Assembly (NCBI RefSeq): GCF_029625295.1
Contig: NZ_CP121112.1
Span: 992,001 to 1,056,000, forward strand
From: Flavobacterium gyeonganense
Lineage (GTDB): Bacteria; Bacteroidota; Bacteroidia; Flavobacteriales; Flavobacteriaceae
Reading direction: 5' to 3'
Length of the DNA: 64,000 nucleotides
This document shows positions 8,347-18,600 of the stretch, in pieces (positions within the stretch are counted from its first letter, which is position 1; every line of letters begins with the position of its first letter). Made by a program: the position numbers and the translations under genes. The notes below the pieces were generated by a model. That model did no database searches. It saw only the letters and a list, made by a program, of their open reading frames with translations, and had not been told where the DNA came from.

Positions 8347-9810
8347 ATGGATCAGGACTTCAATAAAAGTAAAGAACCAGAATCGACTATACGCAGGGAT
8401 TTTCTAAAAAAAGGAGTGTTGGCGACTGCCGCATTTATGATCATTCCAAGACACGTAATGGGCAGAGGCTTTGTCGCTCCAAGTGACAAATTATCAATTG
8501 CCAGTATTGGTGTTGGCGGAAAAGGAAAATCTGATATAGCATCTTTTGAAAGTAGTGGCATCGCAAATATCGCTTACTTGTGTGATGTTGATACCAGAAG
8601 AGCCGCTGATAGTGTAAAAGCTTATCCTAAAGCAAAATTCTACAAAGACTGGCGTGAAATGTTAGACAAAGAGCATAAACATTTCGACGCAGTATCTGTT
8701 TCTACTCCTGATCATAATCATGCCATTCAGGCTTTTTCAGCCATGCAGTTAGGTAAACATGTCTATGTGCAGAAACCACTGGCTCATGATATTTACGAAG
8801 CCCATATGATGACAGAGGCTGCTAAACGTTACAAAGTAGTCACCCAAATGGGAAATCAGGGATCATCAAATGATGGCACCCGGATTTTAAAAGAATGGTA
8901 CGATGCTGATTTAATTGGTGATGTACATACGGTTTACGCCTGGACAGACAGACCCGTATGGCCGCAGGGAATTCCGTGGTCAACCGCAAAAACCGAAATC
9001 CCAAAAGAATTAGATTGGGATTTGTGGCTGGGCACTGCTCCTTACAAAAATTATGTTGACAAATTAGTACCGTTCAACTGGCGTGGCTGGTGGGATTATG
9101 GAACTGGCGCATTAGGTGACATGGGATGCCATTTGATGGAAGCGCCATTCTCAGTATTGAATCTAAAATATGCCAAAGATGTGCAGTGCAGCGTTGGCTC
9201 GGTTTATATTGATGAATTCAAAAGAGGCTATTTCCCGGAGAGCTGTCCACCTTCAAGTCATGTGACATTGACATTTCCAAAAACCAATAAAACAAAAGGC
9301 GATATCAAACTGCACTGGATGGATGGTGGTATTCAGCCTGAACGTCCGGAAGAATTAGGGGCTAATGAAATCTTTGGTGATGGTGGAAACGGTACTTTAT
9401 TCATTGGAACAAAAGGAAAAATGCTATGTGATACTTATAGTGAAAACCCACGATTGTTGCCTTTAAGCCGGAATGAAAATCTAAAAATAAAAGAGAAATA
9501 CCCAAGGGTAAAAGATGGTGCCAGTGGACATCAAAAACAATGGATTGAAGGATGTATTGCAGGTTATGGCAAAAAAGAACTGAGTTCACCATTTGAAATC
9601 GCAGGCCCTTTAACAGAAGCTTTATTAATGGCTAATCTTGCCGTAAGAGGTTATGATTTATACAAAGAAGTACTTGGCGAAGATGTTTATCCGGGACGTT
9701 CCGTTAAATTACTCTGGGATAATGATGCCAAGAAAGTAACCAATGTAGATGATGTAAATCAATTTGTAAAACGCGATTACAGAGAAGGCTGGAAAAACCT
9801 GAGCTTCTAA
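8347..9810 (+). CDS. Tat-exported Gfo/Idh/MocA-family oxidoreductase
   Basis: The 487-residue protein has an N-terminal RRDFLKKGVLATAAFMI segment, a twin-arginine signal. The Rossmann motif follows as SIGVGGKGKSD, then VSVSTPDHNHA, HVYVQKPLAHD (EKP-like motif) and GDMGCHLM. It is longer than the cytoplasmic paralogue at 5738 and has the C-terminal extension usual in Bacteroidota glycosidase-like members. Some exported members keep a tightly bound NAD and act as glycoside hydrolases by transient oxidation, or as keto-sugar reductases. Its place between the cytochrome and the DUF1080 gene suggests a role on the periplasmic 3-keto-glycoside. Confidence 0.88.
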   Translation: MDQDFNKSKEPESTIRRDFLKKGVLATAAFMIIPRHVMGRGFVAPSDKLSIASIGVGGKGKSDIASFESSGIANIAYLCDVDTRRAADSVKAYPKAKFYKDWREMLDKEHKHFDAVSVSTPDHNHAIQAFSAMQLGKHVYVQKPLAHDIYEAHMMTEAAKRYKVVTQMGNQGSSNDGTRILKEWYDADLIGDVHTVYAWTDRPVWPQGIPWSTAKTEIPKELDWDLWLGTAPYKNYVDKLVPFNWRGWWDYGTGALGDMGCHLMEAPFSVLNLKYAKDVQCSVGSVYIDEFKRGYFPESCPPSSHVTLTFPKTNKTKGDIKLHWMDGGIQPERPEELGANEIFGDGGNGTLFIGTKGKMLCDTYSENPRLLPLSRNENLKIKEKYPRVKDGASGHQKQWIEGCIAGYGKKELSSPFEIAGPLTEALLMANLAVRGYDLYKEVLGEDVYPGRSVKLLWDNDAKKVTNVDDVNQFVKRDYREGWKNLSF

Positions 9811-9840
9811 AAAACACTAGAGAATTAAAAAGTAAAAATC

Positions 9841-10551
9841 ATGAAAAAGATTATCACAGCTATATTAGCATTCACTTTATTTCAAACCTTACACGCTCAA
9901 AAAGGATTCAAACCTATCTTTGACGGAAAAACAACTACAGGCTGGCACACTTACGGAAAAACAACAGCAAGCGCCGGATGGAAGGTTGAAGACGGCGTAT
10001 TGCATTTAGACCCTGAAGCCGCCAAAAATGGTCAGGGAGGAGATTTAGTAACGGATGCCGAATATGAAAATTTCCATTTAAAATTAGAATGGAAAGTCGC
10101 TCCAAAAGCGAATAGCGGAATTATTTTTTATGTGAATGAAAACCCGCAAAAATATAAAAACACGTATGAAACCGGTTTAGAAATGCAGGTTTTAGACAAT
10201 AATGGCCATCCCGACGGAAAAATAACGAAACACCGTGCCGGAGATTTATATGATTTAATCCAAAGCAAATCGGAACCGGTTAAGCCAGTCGGAGAATGGA
10301 ATACGGCAGAAGTGGTTTGTAAAAACGGAAAACTGACTTTTGTCTTAAATGGAGTTATTATTGTAGAAACGGTACTTTGGGATGATAATTTTAAAGCTCT
10401 GGTTGCAGGAAGTAAATTCAAGGAATGGCCAGCTTTCGGAACATTCAAAAAAGGAAAAATTGCTTTGCAGGACCACGGCGATAACGTATGGTACCGCAAT
10501 ATTTCCATTAAAGAATGGAATACTATGGAAACTACAACAGGCTGTAAATAA
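9841..10551 (+). CDS. DUF1080 / 3-keto-disaccharide hydrolase family protein
   Basis: The 236-residue protein has a clear signal peptide ending at LHAQ. The body is a concanavalin-like DUF1080 domain: FDGKTTTGWHTYG, GDLVTDAEYENFHLKLEWK, NSGIIFYVNE, TGLEMQVLDNNGH and a final LQDHGDNVWYRNISIKE. Pfam now names this family 3-keto-disaccharide hydrolase, because members cleave glycosidic bonds after oxidation at C3. Here it stands in the same operon as the predicted C3 oxidase, which supports that role in the periplasm. Confidence 0.9.
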   Translation: MKKIITAILAFTLFQTLHAQKGFKPIFDGKTTTGWHTYGKTTASAGWKVEDGVLHLDPEAAKNGQGGDLVTDAEYENFHLKLEWKVAPKANSGIIFYVNENPQKYKNTYETGLEMQVLDNNGHPDGKITKHRAGDLYDLIQSKSEPVKPVGEWNTAEVVCKNGKLTFVLNGVIIVETVLWDDNFKALVAGSKFKEWPAFGTFKKGKIALQDHGDNVWYRNISIKEWNTMETTTGCK

Positions 10552-10591
10552 TATTACTTCAAAACCTATCTAACCAAAATAACCACAATAT

Positions 10592-11821
10592 ATGAATACA
10601 ACTATCCGCATTAAATTATCTGTAATGATGTTCCTGGAATTTTTTATCTGGGGAGCATGGTTTGTTACTCTTGGCACTTTTTTAGGAAGCAACCTAAAAG
10701 CTTCCGGTGCAGAGACAGCAGCCGTTTTTTCTACCCAATCCTGGGGAGCTATCATTGCACCTTTCATTATTGGTTTGATTGCAGATCGTTATTTTAATGC
10801 GGAGAAAATCTTAGGTCTTTTACATTTAGCAGGTGCCTTTTTAATGTATCAAATGTATCAGTCGACAGATGTTGGAATGTTTTATATATATGTATTGAGT
10901 TATATGGTTTTGTATATGCCAACACTGGCTTTAGTAAATTCGGTTGCATTTAATCAGATGAAAGATGCGGAGAAGGAATTTGCAAATATCAGGGTTTGGG
11001 GTACAATTGGATGGATTTTGGCTGGATTGTCTATTAGCTTCTTCTTTCATTGGGATTCTGCAGAAGCTGTTTCTAACGGATTGCTTAAAAATACATTTCT
11101 TTTGGCCGGAATTTCGGCTTTGGTTTTGGGCTTATTGAGTTTTACTCTGCCTAAAACCCCTCCAAAAATCAGTGAAGGAAAAATTAAAATTGGTGATATT
11201 ATTGGTCTGGATGCTTTAAGGCTTTTAAAGGATAAAAATTTCTTCATCTTTTTTATTTCATCGATTCTGATTTGCATTCCATTGGCTTTTTATTATCAAA
11301 ATGCACACCCTTTCCTTACGTCTGCCGGAGTTGAAAATCCAACAGGAAAAATGGCTATAGGCCAAATATCTGAAGCCTTGTTTTTGTTATTTATTCCGGT
11401 ATTTTTTGCCCGTTTTGGTTTTAAGAAAACAATTCTGGTGGGAATGTTAGCCTGGGCAGTGCGCTACGTTTTATTTGCTTATGGGAATGGCGGTGATTTG
11501 AGTTTTATGCTGATCACAGGAATTGCTTTACATGGAATTTGTTACGACTTTTTCTTTGTATCGGGACAAATTTATACCAATTCAAAAGCAGGCGAAAAAT
11601 ACAAAAGTGCCGCTCAGGGCTTGATTACATTGGCTACTTACGGTATCGGAATGTTGATTGGATTTGCTGTTGCAGGCTGGATTACCGATAATTATAAAAC
11701 TGTTGAAGGAACAATAAACTGGTTAATGGTATGGATTATTCCTGCCGGAATCGCTTTTGCCGTATTTTTAATTTTTGCTCTATTATTTCAGGATAAAAAT
11801 AAATTAGCAAATGAAATTTAG
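10592..11821 (+). CDS. MFS permease of the nucleoside:H+ symporter type
   Basis: The 409-residue protein has about 12 hydrophobic segments. Its start, FLEFFIWGAWFVTLGTFL, and LIADRYFNAEKIL, FANIRVWGTIGWILAG are typical of the NupG/XapB-like family. In Bacteroidota sugar clusters such permeases are common and probably carry sugars or keto-sugars rather than nucleosides. It stands in the operon between the DUF1080 hydrolase and two TIM-barrel genes, so it likely imports the hydrolysis product. The substrate is inferred only. Confidence 0.85.
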   Translation: MNTTIRIKLSVMMFLEFFIWGAWFVTLGTFLGSNLKASGAETAAVFSTQSWGAIIAPFIIGLIADRYFNAEKILGLLHLAGAFLMYQMYQSTDVGMFYIYVLSYMVLYMPTLALVNSVAFNQMKDAEKEFANIRVWGTIGWILAGLSISFFFHWDSAEAVSNGLLKNTFLLAGISALVLGLLSFTLPKTPPKISEGKIKIGDIIGLDALRLLKDKNFFIFFISSILICIPLAFYYQNAHPFLTSAGVENPTGKMAIGQISEALFLLFIPVFFARFGFKKTILVGMLAWAVRYVLFAYGNGGDLSFMLITGIALHGICYDFFFVSGQIYTNSKAGEKYKSAAQGLITLATYGIGMLIGFAVAGWITDNYKTVEGTINWLMVWIIPAGIAFAVFLIFALLFQDKNKLANEI

Positions 11822-11841
11822 GTATTTTTAAAACAAAAAAA

Positions 11842-12732
11842 ATGAGTGTAACTTTTGATAGAAGAACTGCTATAAAAGGAATTCTTGCCGGAACTGTGAC
11901 TTTAGGCATTCCGACAGATTTATTTGCTTTGGCTAAACCTGACGAAGAACTTAAATTAGATTCGATGCTGAAAGGAAGAATTAACCATTCCGTAGCTCGT
12001 TGGTGCTTTAATGATTTTGATATTGAAACACTTTGTTCAGAAGCTAAAAAAATTGGAATTACCGGTATTGATCTGGTTGGCCCAAAAGACTGGCCGATAT
12101 TAAAGAAACACAATCTTGTTTCTACTATGTGCAATGGTGCAGAGTTAAATCTTGTCGATGGTTTCAACGACCAAAAGTTTCATGAACAGCTGATTAAAAA
12201 TTATACCGAAATGATTCCGCTTGTAGCTCAGGCCGGCTATAAAAACCTGATTTGCTTTAGTGGAAACACAAGAGGGAAAACAGATGAAGAAGGCTGGAAT
12301 AATTGTGTACTTGGATTGCAGAAATTGATTCCATTAGCAGAGAAACATAACGTAATCCTGGTTATGGAACTATTAAACAGCAAGATCAACCATAAAGATT
12401 ATCAATGCAGTAAAACATCCTGGGGAGTAGAATTAGCAAAACGGATCAACTCTGAAAATTTTAAACTGCTCTATGACATTTACCATATGCAAATTGACGA
12501 AGGCGATGTTATCAGAACCATTCAGGAAAACCACAAATACATTGTTCACTACCATACGGGCGGTGTTCCGGGTCGAAATGAAATCGATGAAACGCAGGAA
12601 CTCAATTATAGTGCAATAATGAAAGCTATTGCAAATACTGGTTTTACAGGTTTTGTGGGACAAGAATTTATTCCAAAACAAAAAGATAAAATAGCCTCTT
12701 TGAAAAAGGCAATTGCAATTTGTGATATCTAA
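11842..12732 (+). CDS. Tat-exported hydroxypyruvate isomerase-like TIM-barrel protein
   Basis: The 296-residue protein begins with a twin-arginine-like signal (DRRTAIKGILAG). The rest is a TIM barrel of the sugar isomerase/epimerase superfamily: VILVMELLNSKINH (metal Glu), LLYDIYHMQIDEGD (metal Asp/His), YIVHYHTGGVPGRNE and GFVGQEFIP, all close to hydroxypyruvate isomerase. It follows the permease gene by 20 bases and precedes a second exported TIM-barrel gene by 17, so it is in the operon. The substrate is unknown; a periplasmic keto-sugar is plausible. Confidence 0.85.
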   Translation: MSVTFDRRTAIKGILAGTVTLGIPTDLFALAKPDEELKLDSMLKGRINHSVARWCFNDFDIETLCSEAKKIGITGIDLVGPKDWPILKKHNLVSTMCNGAELNLVDGFNDQKFHEQLIKNYTEMIPLVAQAGYKNLICFSGNTRGKTDEEGWNNCVLGLQKLIPLAEKHNVILVMELLNSKINHKDYQCSKTSWGVELAKRINSENFKLLYDIYHMQIDEGDVIRTIQENHKYIVHYHTGGVPGRNEIDETQELNYSAIMKAIANTGFTGFVGQEFIPKQKDKIASLKKAIAICDI

Positions 12733-12749
12733 TTTAATAAAGTAAAACA

Positions 12750-13622
12750 ATGATAAAGAGAAGAGATTTTATAATTAATAGTGGTCTGGCTTTAGGTGCA
12801 TTGGCAATCGCTCCTTCCCTTGCGTTTTCGGCTAAGCCAAAAAATATTGGACTTCAGTTATATACTTTGAGAGAAGATTTTTCTAAAAATGTCAAAGGAG
12901 TTTTAGAACATGTGGCCAAATCAGGCTACAAAGAAGTTGAAACGTATGGATTCTCAGCTGACAAAGGTTTTTTTGGCACTTCTGCAAAAGATTTCAAAAA
13001 AATATTGGTTGATAATGGACTTAAAGCACCAAGCGGACATTATGATTTTAATTCTTTTATAAAAGATAACAATGCTGATTTTCTAAAAGCTTGTATTGAA
13101 GGTGCCAATCAATTAGGAAGTGAGTATATAACTGTTCCCTGGCTGGATGAACAATTAAGAGGTGACTTAGACAGTTACAAAAGAATTGCGCAGAAAATAA
13201 ATGAAGCAGCGGTTTTATGTAAACAATCAGGATTAAAATTAGCGTATCATAACCATGATTTTGAATTTAAAAAGTATGGAAATCAAACAGGATATGATAT
13301 TTTACTACAGGAAACGGATAAAAAGTTAGTTGATTTTGAACTGGATTTATACTGGGTAGTCCGTTCAGGAAATGATCCTTTGCAAATGTTCAAAGCGAAT
13401 CCGGGCCGATTTACGATGTGGCACGTAAAAGACATGGATAAATCCAAAGCAGAATGGAATACCGAAGTTGGCGAAGGAAGCATCAACTTTAAAGACATAT
13501 TCGCACAGGCTAAACTATCCGGAATGCAGCACTTTTTTGTGGAACAGGAAACGAATTACTCTCCAAATCCAATGGAATCTGTTAAAACAAGCTGGGATTT
13601 TGTTGCTAAAAATTTGATTTAG
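12750..13622 (+). CDS. Tat-exported sugar phosphate isomerase/epimerase (TIM barrel)
   Basis: The 290-residue protein has a KRRDFIINSGLALGALAIA signal (Tat type) and the pattern IGLQLYTLREDF at the start of the barrel. LAYHNHDFEFKKYG, VDFELDLYWVVRSG, FTMWHVKDMD and FFVEQETNY carry the expected metal-binding Glu, Asp and His residues. Bacteroidota 3-keto-glycoside clusters often hold this type, some of which act as 3-keto-glycoside lyases or hydrolases. It is the last gene of the operon. The tRNA-Leu remnant and a terminator lie within 100 bases of its stop. Confidence 0.87.
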   Translation: MIKRRDFIINSGLALGALAIAPSLAFSAKPKNIGLQLYTLREDFSKNVKGVLEHVAKSGYKEVETYGFSADKGFFGTSAKDFKKILVDNGLKAPSGHYDFNSFIKDNNADFLKACIEGANQLGSEYITVPWLDEQLRGDLDSYKRIAQKINEAAVLCKQSGLKLAYHNHDFEFKKYGNQTGYDILLQETDKKLVDFELDLYWVVRSGNDPLQMFKANPGRFTMWHVKDMDKSKAEWNTEVGEGSINFKDIFAQAKLSGMQHFFVEQETNYSPNPMESVKTSWDFVAKNLI

Positions 13623-13656
13623 GCAGTATAATGCAGCAGAGGATGGTATTCGTAAA

Positions 13657-13677
13657 TTCAAATCCCCCCATGGTCAC
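13657..13677 (+). repeat. Copy of the 3' end of tRNA-Leu (att-like direct repeat or tRNA remnant)
   Basis: These 21 bases match 774-794 (T-loop to just past the discriminator of tRNA-Leu) with one difference (C for T at 13667). The sequence before it does not fold as a tRNA. Such a copy is what integration at a tRNA 3' end leaves; a decayed tandem tRNA is the alternative. Confidence 0.7.
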
Positions 13678-13690
13678 TATAAATTTTGAA

Positions 13691-13723
13691 AGCTTGAGAA
13701 TGTAGATTCTTGGGCTTTTTTTT
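13691..13723 (+). terminator. Terminator closing the sugar operon
   Basis: AGCTTGAGAAT pairs (with G-T wobbles) with ATTCTTGGGCT over a GTAG loop and is followed by eight or more T. Confidence 0.75.
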
Positions 13724-13922
13724 ATGATTCGAAATTTATGATTTTTAGCAGCATTAGTGTTTATGGAAAGATTGGGTTCAATCTCCGTCAAAGGGGTCTA
13801 AAATTCCGGACTTATTTTTATTTGCATATTAATAATAGAGTTGTTAAGTTCACTTTGTCAAATAATAACTTTCAAAATTGTTTTGACAATTAAATTGAGA
13901 CTCTATTTATTTTTACAATAAA

Positions 13923-14481
13923 ATGCAAAAGAATTATTCTACGAAATTGACAGATCATTACAATTCCTATTTTGGAATTTCTGGAAAAAAAAATAAAATG
14001 GGAAATAGGCCCAACATGGAAAACTCATCCCGAGTTCTTTATTTTAGAATTTGATCCAAATAAAATTCACAATATGTGGACGTATTGTACTGTTGGAATG
14101 TCAGCTGATTTAATAGATGATAACTTAATTGAATTAGTCATTTATTCTCCGAGACAAGATAATTCTTTGGCCGAATTATTGACTGTTCATGCATCCCATC
14201 ACAGATTAACCCCTTTTAATATTCATCATACCTCAAATATCGGAAGACCCTGGCTTGAAAATTCTGTCTGCGACCATGCCTTTATTTCATTACCTTATCT
14301 TGACGGAGAAAATCTGGAAATTTTTCAATTTGATGAAAAGGTAATTCATTGTTATTGGCTTATCCCAATTACAGAAAAAGAACGGGATTACAAAATAGAA
14401 TATGGCTGTGAGGCATTAGAAGAATTATTCGAGAAAAAAGAATTGGATTATTTAAATCCTTTGAGAACTTGCTTAGTTTAA
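13923..14481 (+). pseudogene. Suppressor of fused (SUFU)-like domain protein, frameshifted near the N-terminus
   Basis: A good start exists at ATG 13923 (MQKNYSTKLTDHYNSYFG), but this frame is lost in a nine-A run at 13985-13993. The rest of the protein continues in the +1 frame (KWEIGPTWKTHPEFFILEF onwards). With eight A the two parts join as one protein of about 185 residues. Recognisable SUFU features are MWTYCTVGMS, LLTVHASHH, WLENSVCDHAFISLPYLDG and YWLIPITEKERDYK. In bacteria this domain often occurs as an immunity protein to polymorphic toxins, but no toxin gene is adjacent. It may be intact in life if the extra A is a sequencing error. Confidence 0.75.
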
Positions 14482-14552
14482 ATCTTTGATAAAGCAGAAA
14501 ATTTATATAAGATAATTGATAATAACTTGGGTATCATATATCAAATATTAAT

Positions 14553-15497
14553 TTGCATATTAAATTAAATATAGAAATCTTGAAACAAGAAGTAATAAAA
14601 AATATATCTACCGAAAACGGAGCAAATGAATTTCAAGTTCGTTTGCTTAAAAATGATGGAGTTGGACTTTTGACAACTAAAAATGAAGAAAACTACCTTA
14701 TTCTTGACAGTATAGAATTCTGGTATGACTTAATACAACACGAGTATCCAAAAAAGAAAAAATGCAGTTGCAAAAGCGAATGGTTTAATGTTGCATTTAA
14801 TTATATACCAAGAGCTGGAACGGATGATTTCAGGGAAGTACGAATTGTAACAACTTGCGTCCTTTGTAATAAAATTTCTAAACCAATTTCAATAGACATT
14901 GATTATTCTCCAACTAAAGAATTAATTGGAAATCCCATTACCTTTTGTCCGAAGCCAAAGATTAAATATAAGTTTCAGGAATTGACAAGTTATTGGTCAG
15001 GGGACAATTTAAAAGACCTTTTGCAGTTCATTTTCTACGGCTTAAATCTTAATGTTTATTGTTGGTTTTCTCAACATCCAGAAAATAAAAGGAGATTTGA
15101 AAAAGTATCATTTGAAAAAGCAATACAAATTATCACAGTCAATCACAAATACTTAAACTTCTATTTTTCGGAAAAGGAATTAGAAACCTCGAAATATATA
15201 AAGTTCATTGACGATAATGGAATATATTTAAAAGAAGGTATTTGGCGAAGAGATGAAATAATACAACTAACAGCTCCCTATGTAATTATGGGCTATGGAC
15301 TTTTGTACTACATAAATTTTTGTAATCAGTATCTTGACAAAGGAAATGTAGAAGATAAGTCCAGTCAGTTTGAAAAAATAACAACTCAACTGAAAAATTG
15401 GCTTGAAGAAAAATTTGTAACTAAACGAGGGGTAAATTGCTTTGACGGACAGGAAGCATATGAAAAACTTATGTTAAAGAAAAATGAAAAAAGATAA
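14553..15497 (+). CDS. Hypothetical protein
   Basis: The reading frame is open from 14526 and no ATG lies near its start; TTG 14553 is the most upstream usable start, giving about 314 residues. It has no signal peptide or membrane segment. A CSC...C and TCVLCNKI pair (about residues 67-115) could bind a metal. I do not recognise the family. The neighbouring SUFU-like gene is on the same strand 71 bases upstream, so both may belong to one immunity or defence-type locus, which is a guess. Confidence 0.6.
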   Translation: MHIKLNIEILKQEVIKNISTENGANEFQVRLLKNDGVGLLTTKNEENYLILDSIEFWYDLIQHEYPKKKKCSCKSEWFNVAFNYIPRAGTDDFREVRIVTTCVLCNKISKPISIDIDYSPTKELIGNPITFCPKPKIKYKFQELTSYWSGDNLKDLLQFIFYGLNLNVYCWFSQHPENKRRFEKVSFEKAIQIITVNHKYLNFYFSEKELETSKYIKFIDDNGIYLKEGIWRRDEIIQLTAPYVIMGYGLLYYINFCNQYLDKGNVEDKSSQFEKITTQLKNWLEEKFVTKRGVNCFDGQEAYEKLMLKKNEKR

Positions 15498-15560
15498 TTA
15501 CGACACTTAAAATCTTCAAATCCTGTAAAAGATTAGATCCCATCAAAACTTCTAATACTT

Positions 15561-15598
15561 AAAAAGCCTTTCAAAATCAACGACTTTGAAAGGCTTTT
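15561..15598. terminator. Bidirectional terminator between convergent genes
   Basis: AAAAAGCCTTTCAAA pairs with TTTGAAAGGCTTTT across a short loop, with A and T runs on both sides. It serves the genes ending at 15497 (plus) and 15626 (minus). Confidence 0.8.
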
Positions 15599-15625
15599 AA
15601 GCAGGAATAAATAATGTACCTAAAT

Positions 15626-18600
15626 TTATTCCTTAATTAATTTTTCTACTTTGATTCCTTTCTCAGTAGTGATTCTGACAAAGTAAAGTCCGTTTGGTTT
15701 ATTCGAAATATCAAACTTAGATGTAGTATCATTTTCAATTGCAGTTTGAAGCAGTCTTCCCTGAACATCAAACAGTTCAATGTATTTTATAATAGTATCA
15801 CTGCTGATATTTACATTACCTTTAGTAGGATTTGGATATAATGAAATACTTTTATCAACTTCAAAATCCTTATTTCCTAATGATTCAAAAACAGTTTCAG
15901 CTTTATTGGTTTCAATTGGTGCATTGTAATCAAAAAAGATATTAGCCGTTTTGTCTACGTAATCACCATTAAGAAGATCATCGTTTGTTTTAATTTTGAA
16001 TAAAATATTTCCGTGCCCTCCTACAGGGTTTTTCTGTTTAGAAGTAGAAGAAGCAGCCAAATGGATTTTTTCAAAAACAAATTCAACAATATTTCCGTGA
16101 ATAACCGTCTTAGAAGAATGTGATGAATTTAATAGCTGTAAAGAACTGATATCATATTTACTTTCATCAACAGCGATTTTCACAACTATATTCTCAGCTT
16201 CATACGTTCCGGTATTTTCAAAATTGACAATGTAATGCAAATATTCGCCAATTGTGCCTGGAGAAACGCTCTCGCCTTCCAGACAGGTAATATCATTAGG
16301 ATCAAATGAACCTACAACGGTTTGATGATACGTAAAACTATTATCAGCAGGCGATTCATCTCCCGAAACCGGCGTTATGGCAACTGTAAAATGGAATATA
16401 TCACCATTATTCACCGCTGGAGTTTCTACCGGACTATTTACATTGAATTCGAGATCAATTGTACGACTTTCAAAAGGCAGCAGACCATTATAAGCCCATT
16501 CTAAATTATTCGTTGTTTCGGTATCAACTACTGGTGTAGCCGACAGCAAATCCATTTTTGAATCATCAAAAGCTAATGTAATAGTACCTGAAAGCACCTG
16601 ATTCCCTTTATTTTTATAAACAATTCTGTATGCTGAATCAAAGCCCGGTCTTGCAGGCGTGATTGGACTGATTACTATTTCTACATCTGGATGTACACCA
16701 TTGGCTGACAAACAAAAACTTTGGTAATTCGTATTGTAATTATTATCTGTAAAGTTAATTGTTGCTGATGCAGGTGAGATATTGAATGCTGCTGCGTTTT
16801 CTATGTTTGGAAAGATACTATAAGTTCCTGCCTGGGTATAGAATGTAGAAGTTCCGTCAGTATTTGTAAAAGCTGATCCGATAGTAGTTCCATCGTTTAT
16901 ATCAATTCTGATGTTCGGATGCAATGGATCGTTAAGATTACAGCCGTTATTATTTCCGTCAAATATTGTGGTTCCTACTACTGTATTGTGTTGTCCTCCC
17001 GGAGTGAAGCTGCAGTAAGAATTAGCTACTGTTGTTGTCATTCCCATGCTGTTTAATTGTGATTGCACATACCCCATTTGAGCATCATCGGCACAAATGT
17101 AAGCTAAGCCCGGATTTCCGGAAAAATCGAGATTGCTTTCGTTGCGCCCGTTTTTCATGAATAAATTCGTGAGCAAATTATTGGCACAATGTAAACCTGA
17201 AAGATTTTTTAATGAACTCACATCAAGGGTTGTAATTTGATTGTTAGTACAAGATACAGTATGAAGTTCAGGGCAATTACTTACATCAAGATTTGTAATT
17301 TGATTAAATCTGCAATCAATAGACCTCAAATTTGATAAAGTACTGATATCAATATTCGTTAATTGATTGTTTCTGCATTCTATATCCAAAAGATTGGTCA
17401 AAGCTGTAAGATCAATAGACGTAAGCTGATTAACACTGCATCCTAAATATAATAATGACGTTAAACTGCTGATATCAAGATTTGTCAGCTCATTACCGCT
17501 GCAATATAAGCTTGTGAGTTTGGTCAGGTTATTTACATTCAGTCCGGAAAGTTTATTAGCACCGCATTGCAAATAGTCAAGGTTGGTTAAATTATTTACA
17601 TCCAGCGTAGTCAGTTTGTTGTTGTTGCAGCTTAAGCTAGTCAGGTTTGTAAACGTATTTACATCCAAATTGGTTAGTAAATTATTGCCACAATGCAGTT
17701 TAGTAAGCTGGGTTAGTCCGCTTAAATCTAATGTTGTAAGTGTGTTATAACTACAATTCAATGTTGTTATATTCGGCATAGTGGAAACATTCAAAGTACT
17801 TATAGTATTATAGGAACAGTCTAAGTCTTTAATATTTACCAATCCAACCATATTCAGATTTGACAATTGATTATGAGCGTAATTCAAATTTGACAATTGT
17901 GTCAATCCTATCAAATCTAAACTCATCAATAAATTATAAGAACAATCTAAAGTAGTCAGATTTGTCAACCCGTTTACAATTAACGAGGGAAGACGGTTTT
18001 TGGAACATTTTAATTGTTCCAGCAGCGTTAAATTATTTACATTCAAAGAAGTAATTACGTTTCCTAATGCTCCTAATACGCCATCATAACCATAATTGGA
18101 ACAATCTAAATATTTTAGTTTTGTTAATCCCCCAACAGCTAAAGAAGTAATTTGGTTGCCAATTGCGTTTATCGAAATATGATTCGAACAATCTAAATAT
18201 TCCAGATTTGATAATCCGCTTACATCTAAACTTCCCAGTACGTTATTATTACAGTCCAAATGCTTTAAATTAGGAACGCTGCTTAAGTCGATATTGCTTA
18301 TTTTATTTATACCAAAATTCAATGAAGTCAGATTCGTCAAATTAGTTAAATTCAGACTTGTCAGTTTGTTATTATTACAATTTAACGAAGCAAGGTTGTT
18401 TAAGCCATTTAAATTTAAACTTGTCAATAAACCATTAGAACAGTTGATAGATTTGATATTGGTCGTTCCCGAACCGTTTACAGTCAAACTGGTAGTCTGA
18501 TTATTAAACATATAAATATTAGCAAGATTGTTAAAGCCTGATACATTTAATGTGATACTTGCCGGACTTAAATTCAAATTGAGGTTTTCAATATTCGGAA

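Noticed and set aside
13631..13677. A second functional tRNA-Leu
   Set aside because: The upstream bases do not form an acceptor stem, D-arm or anticodon arm; only the 3' end matches.
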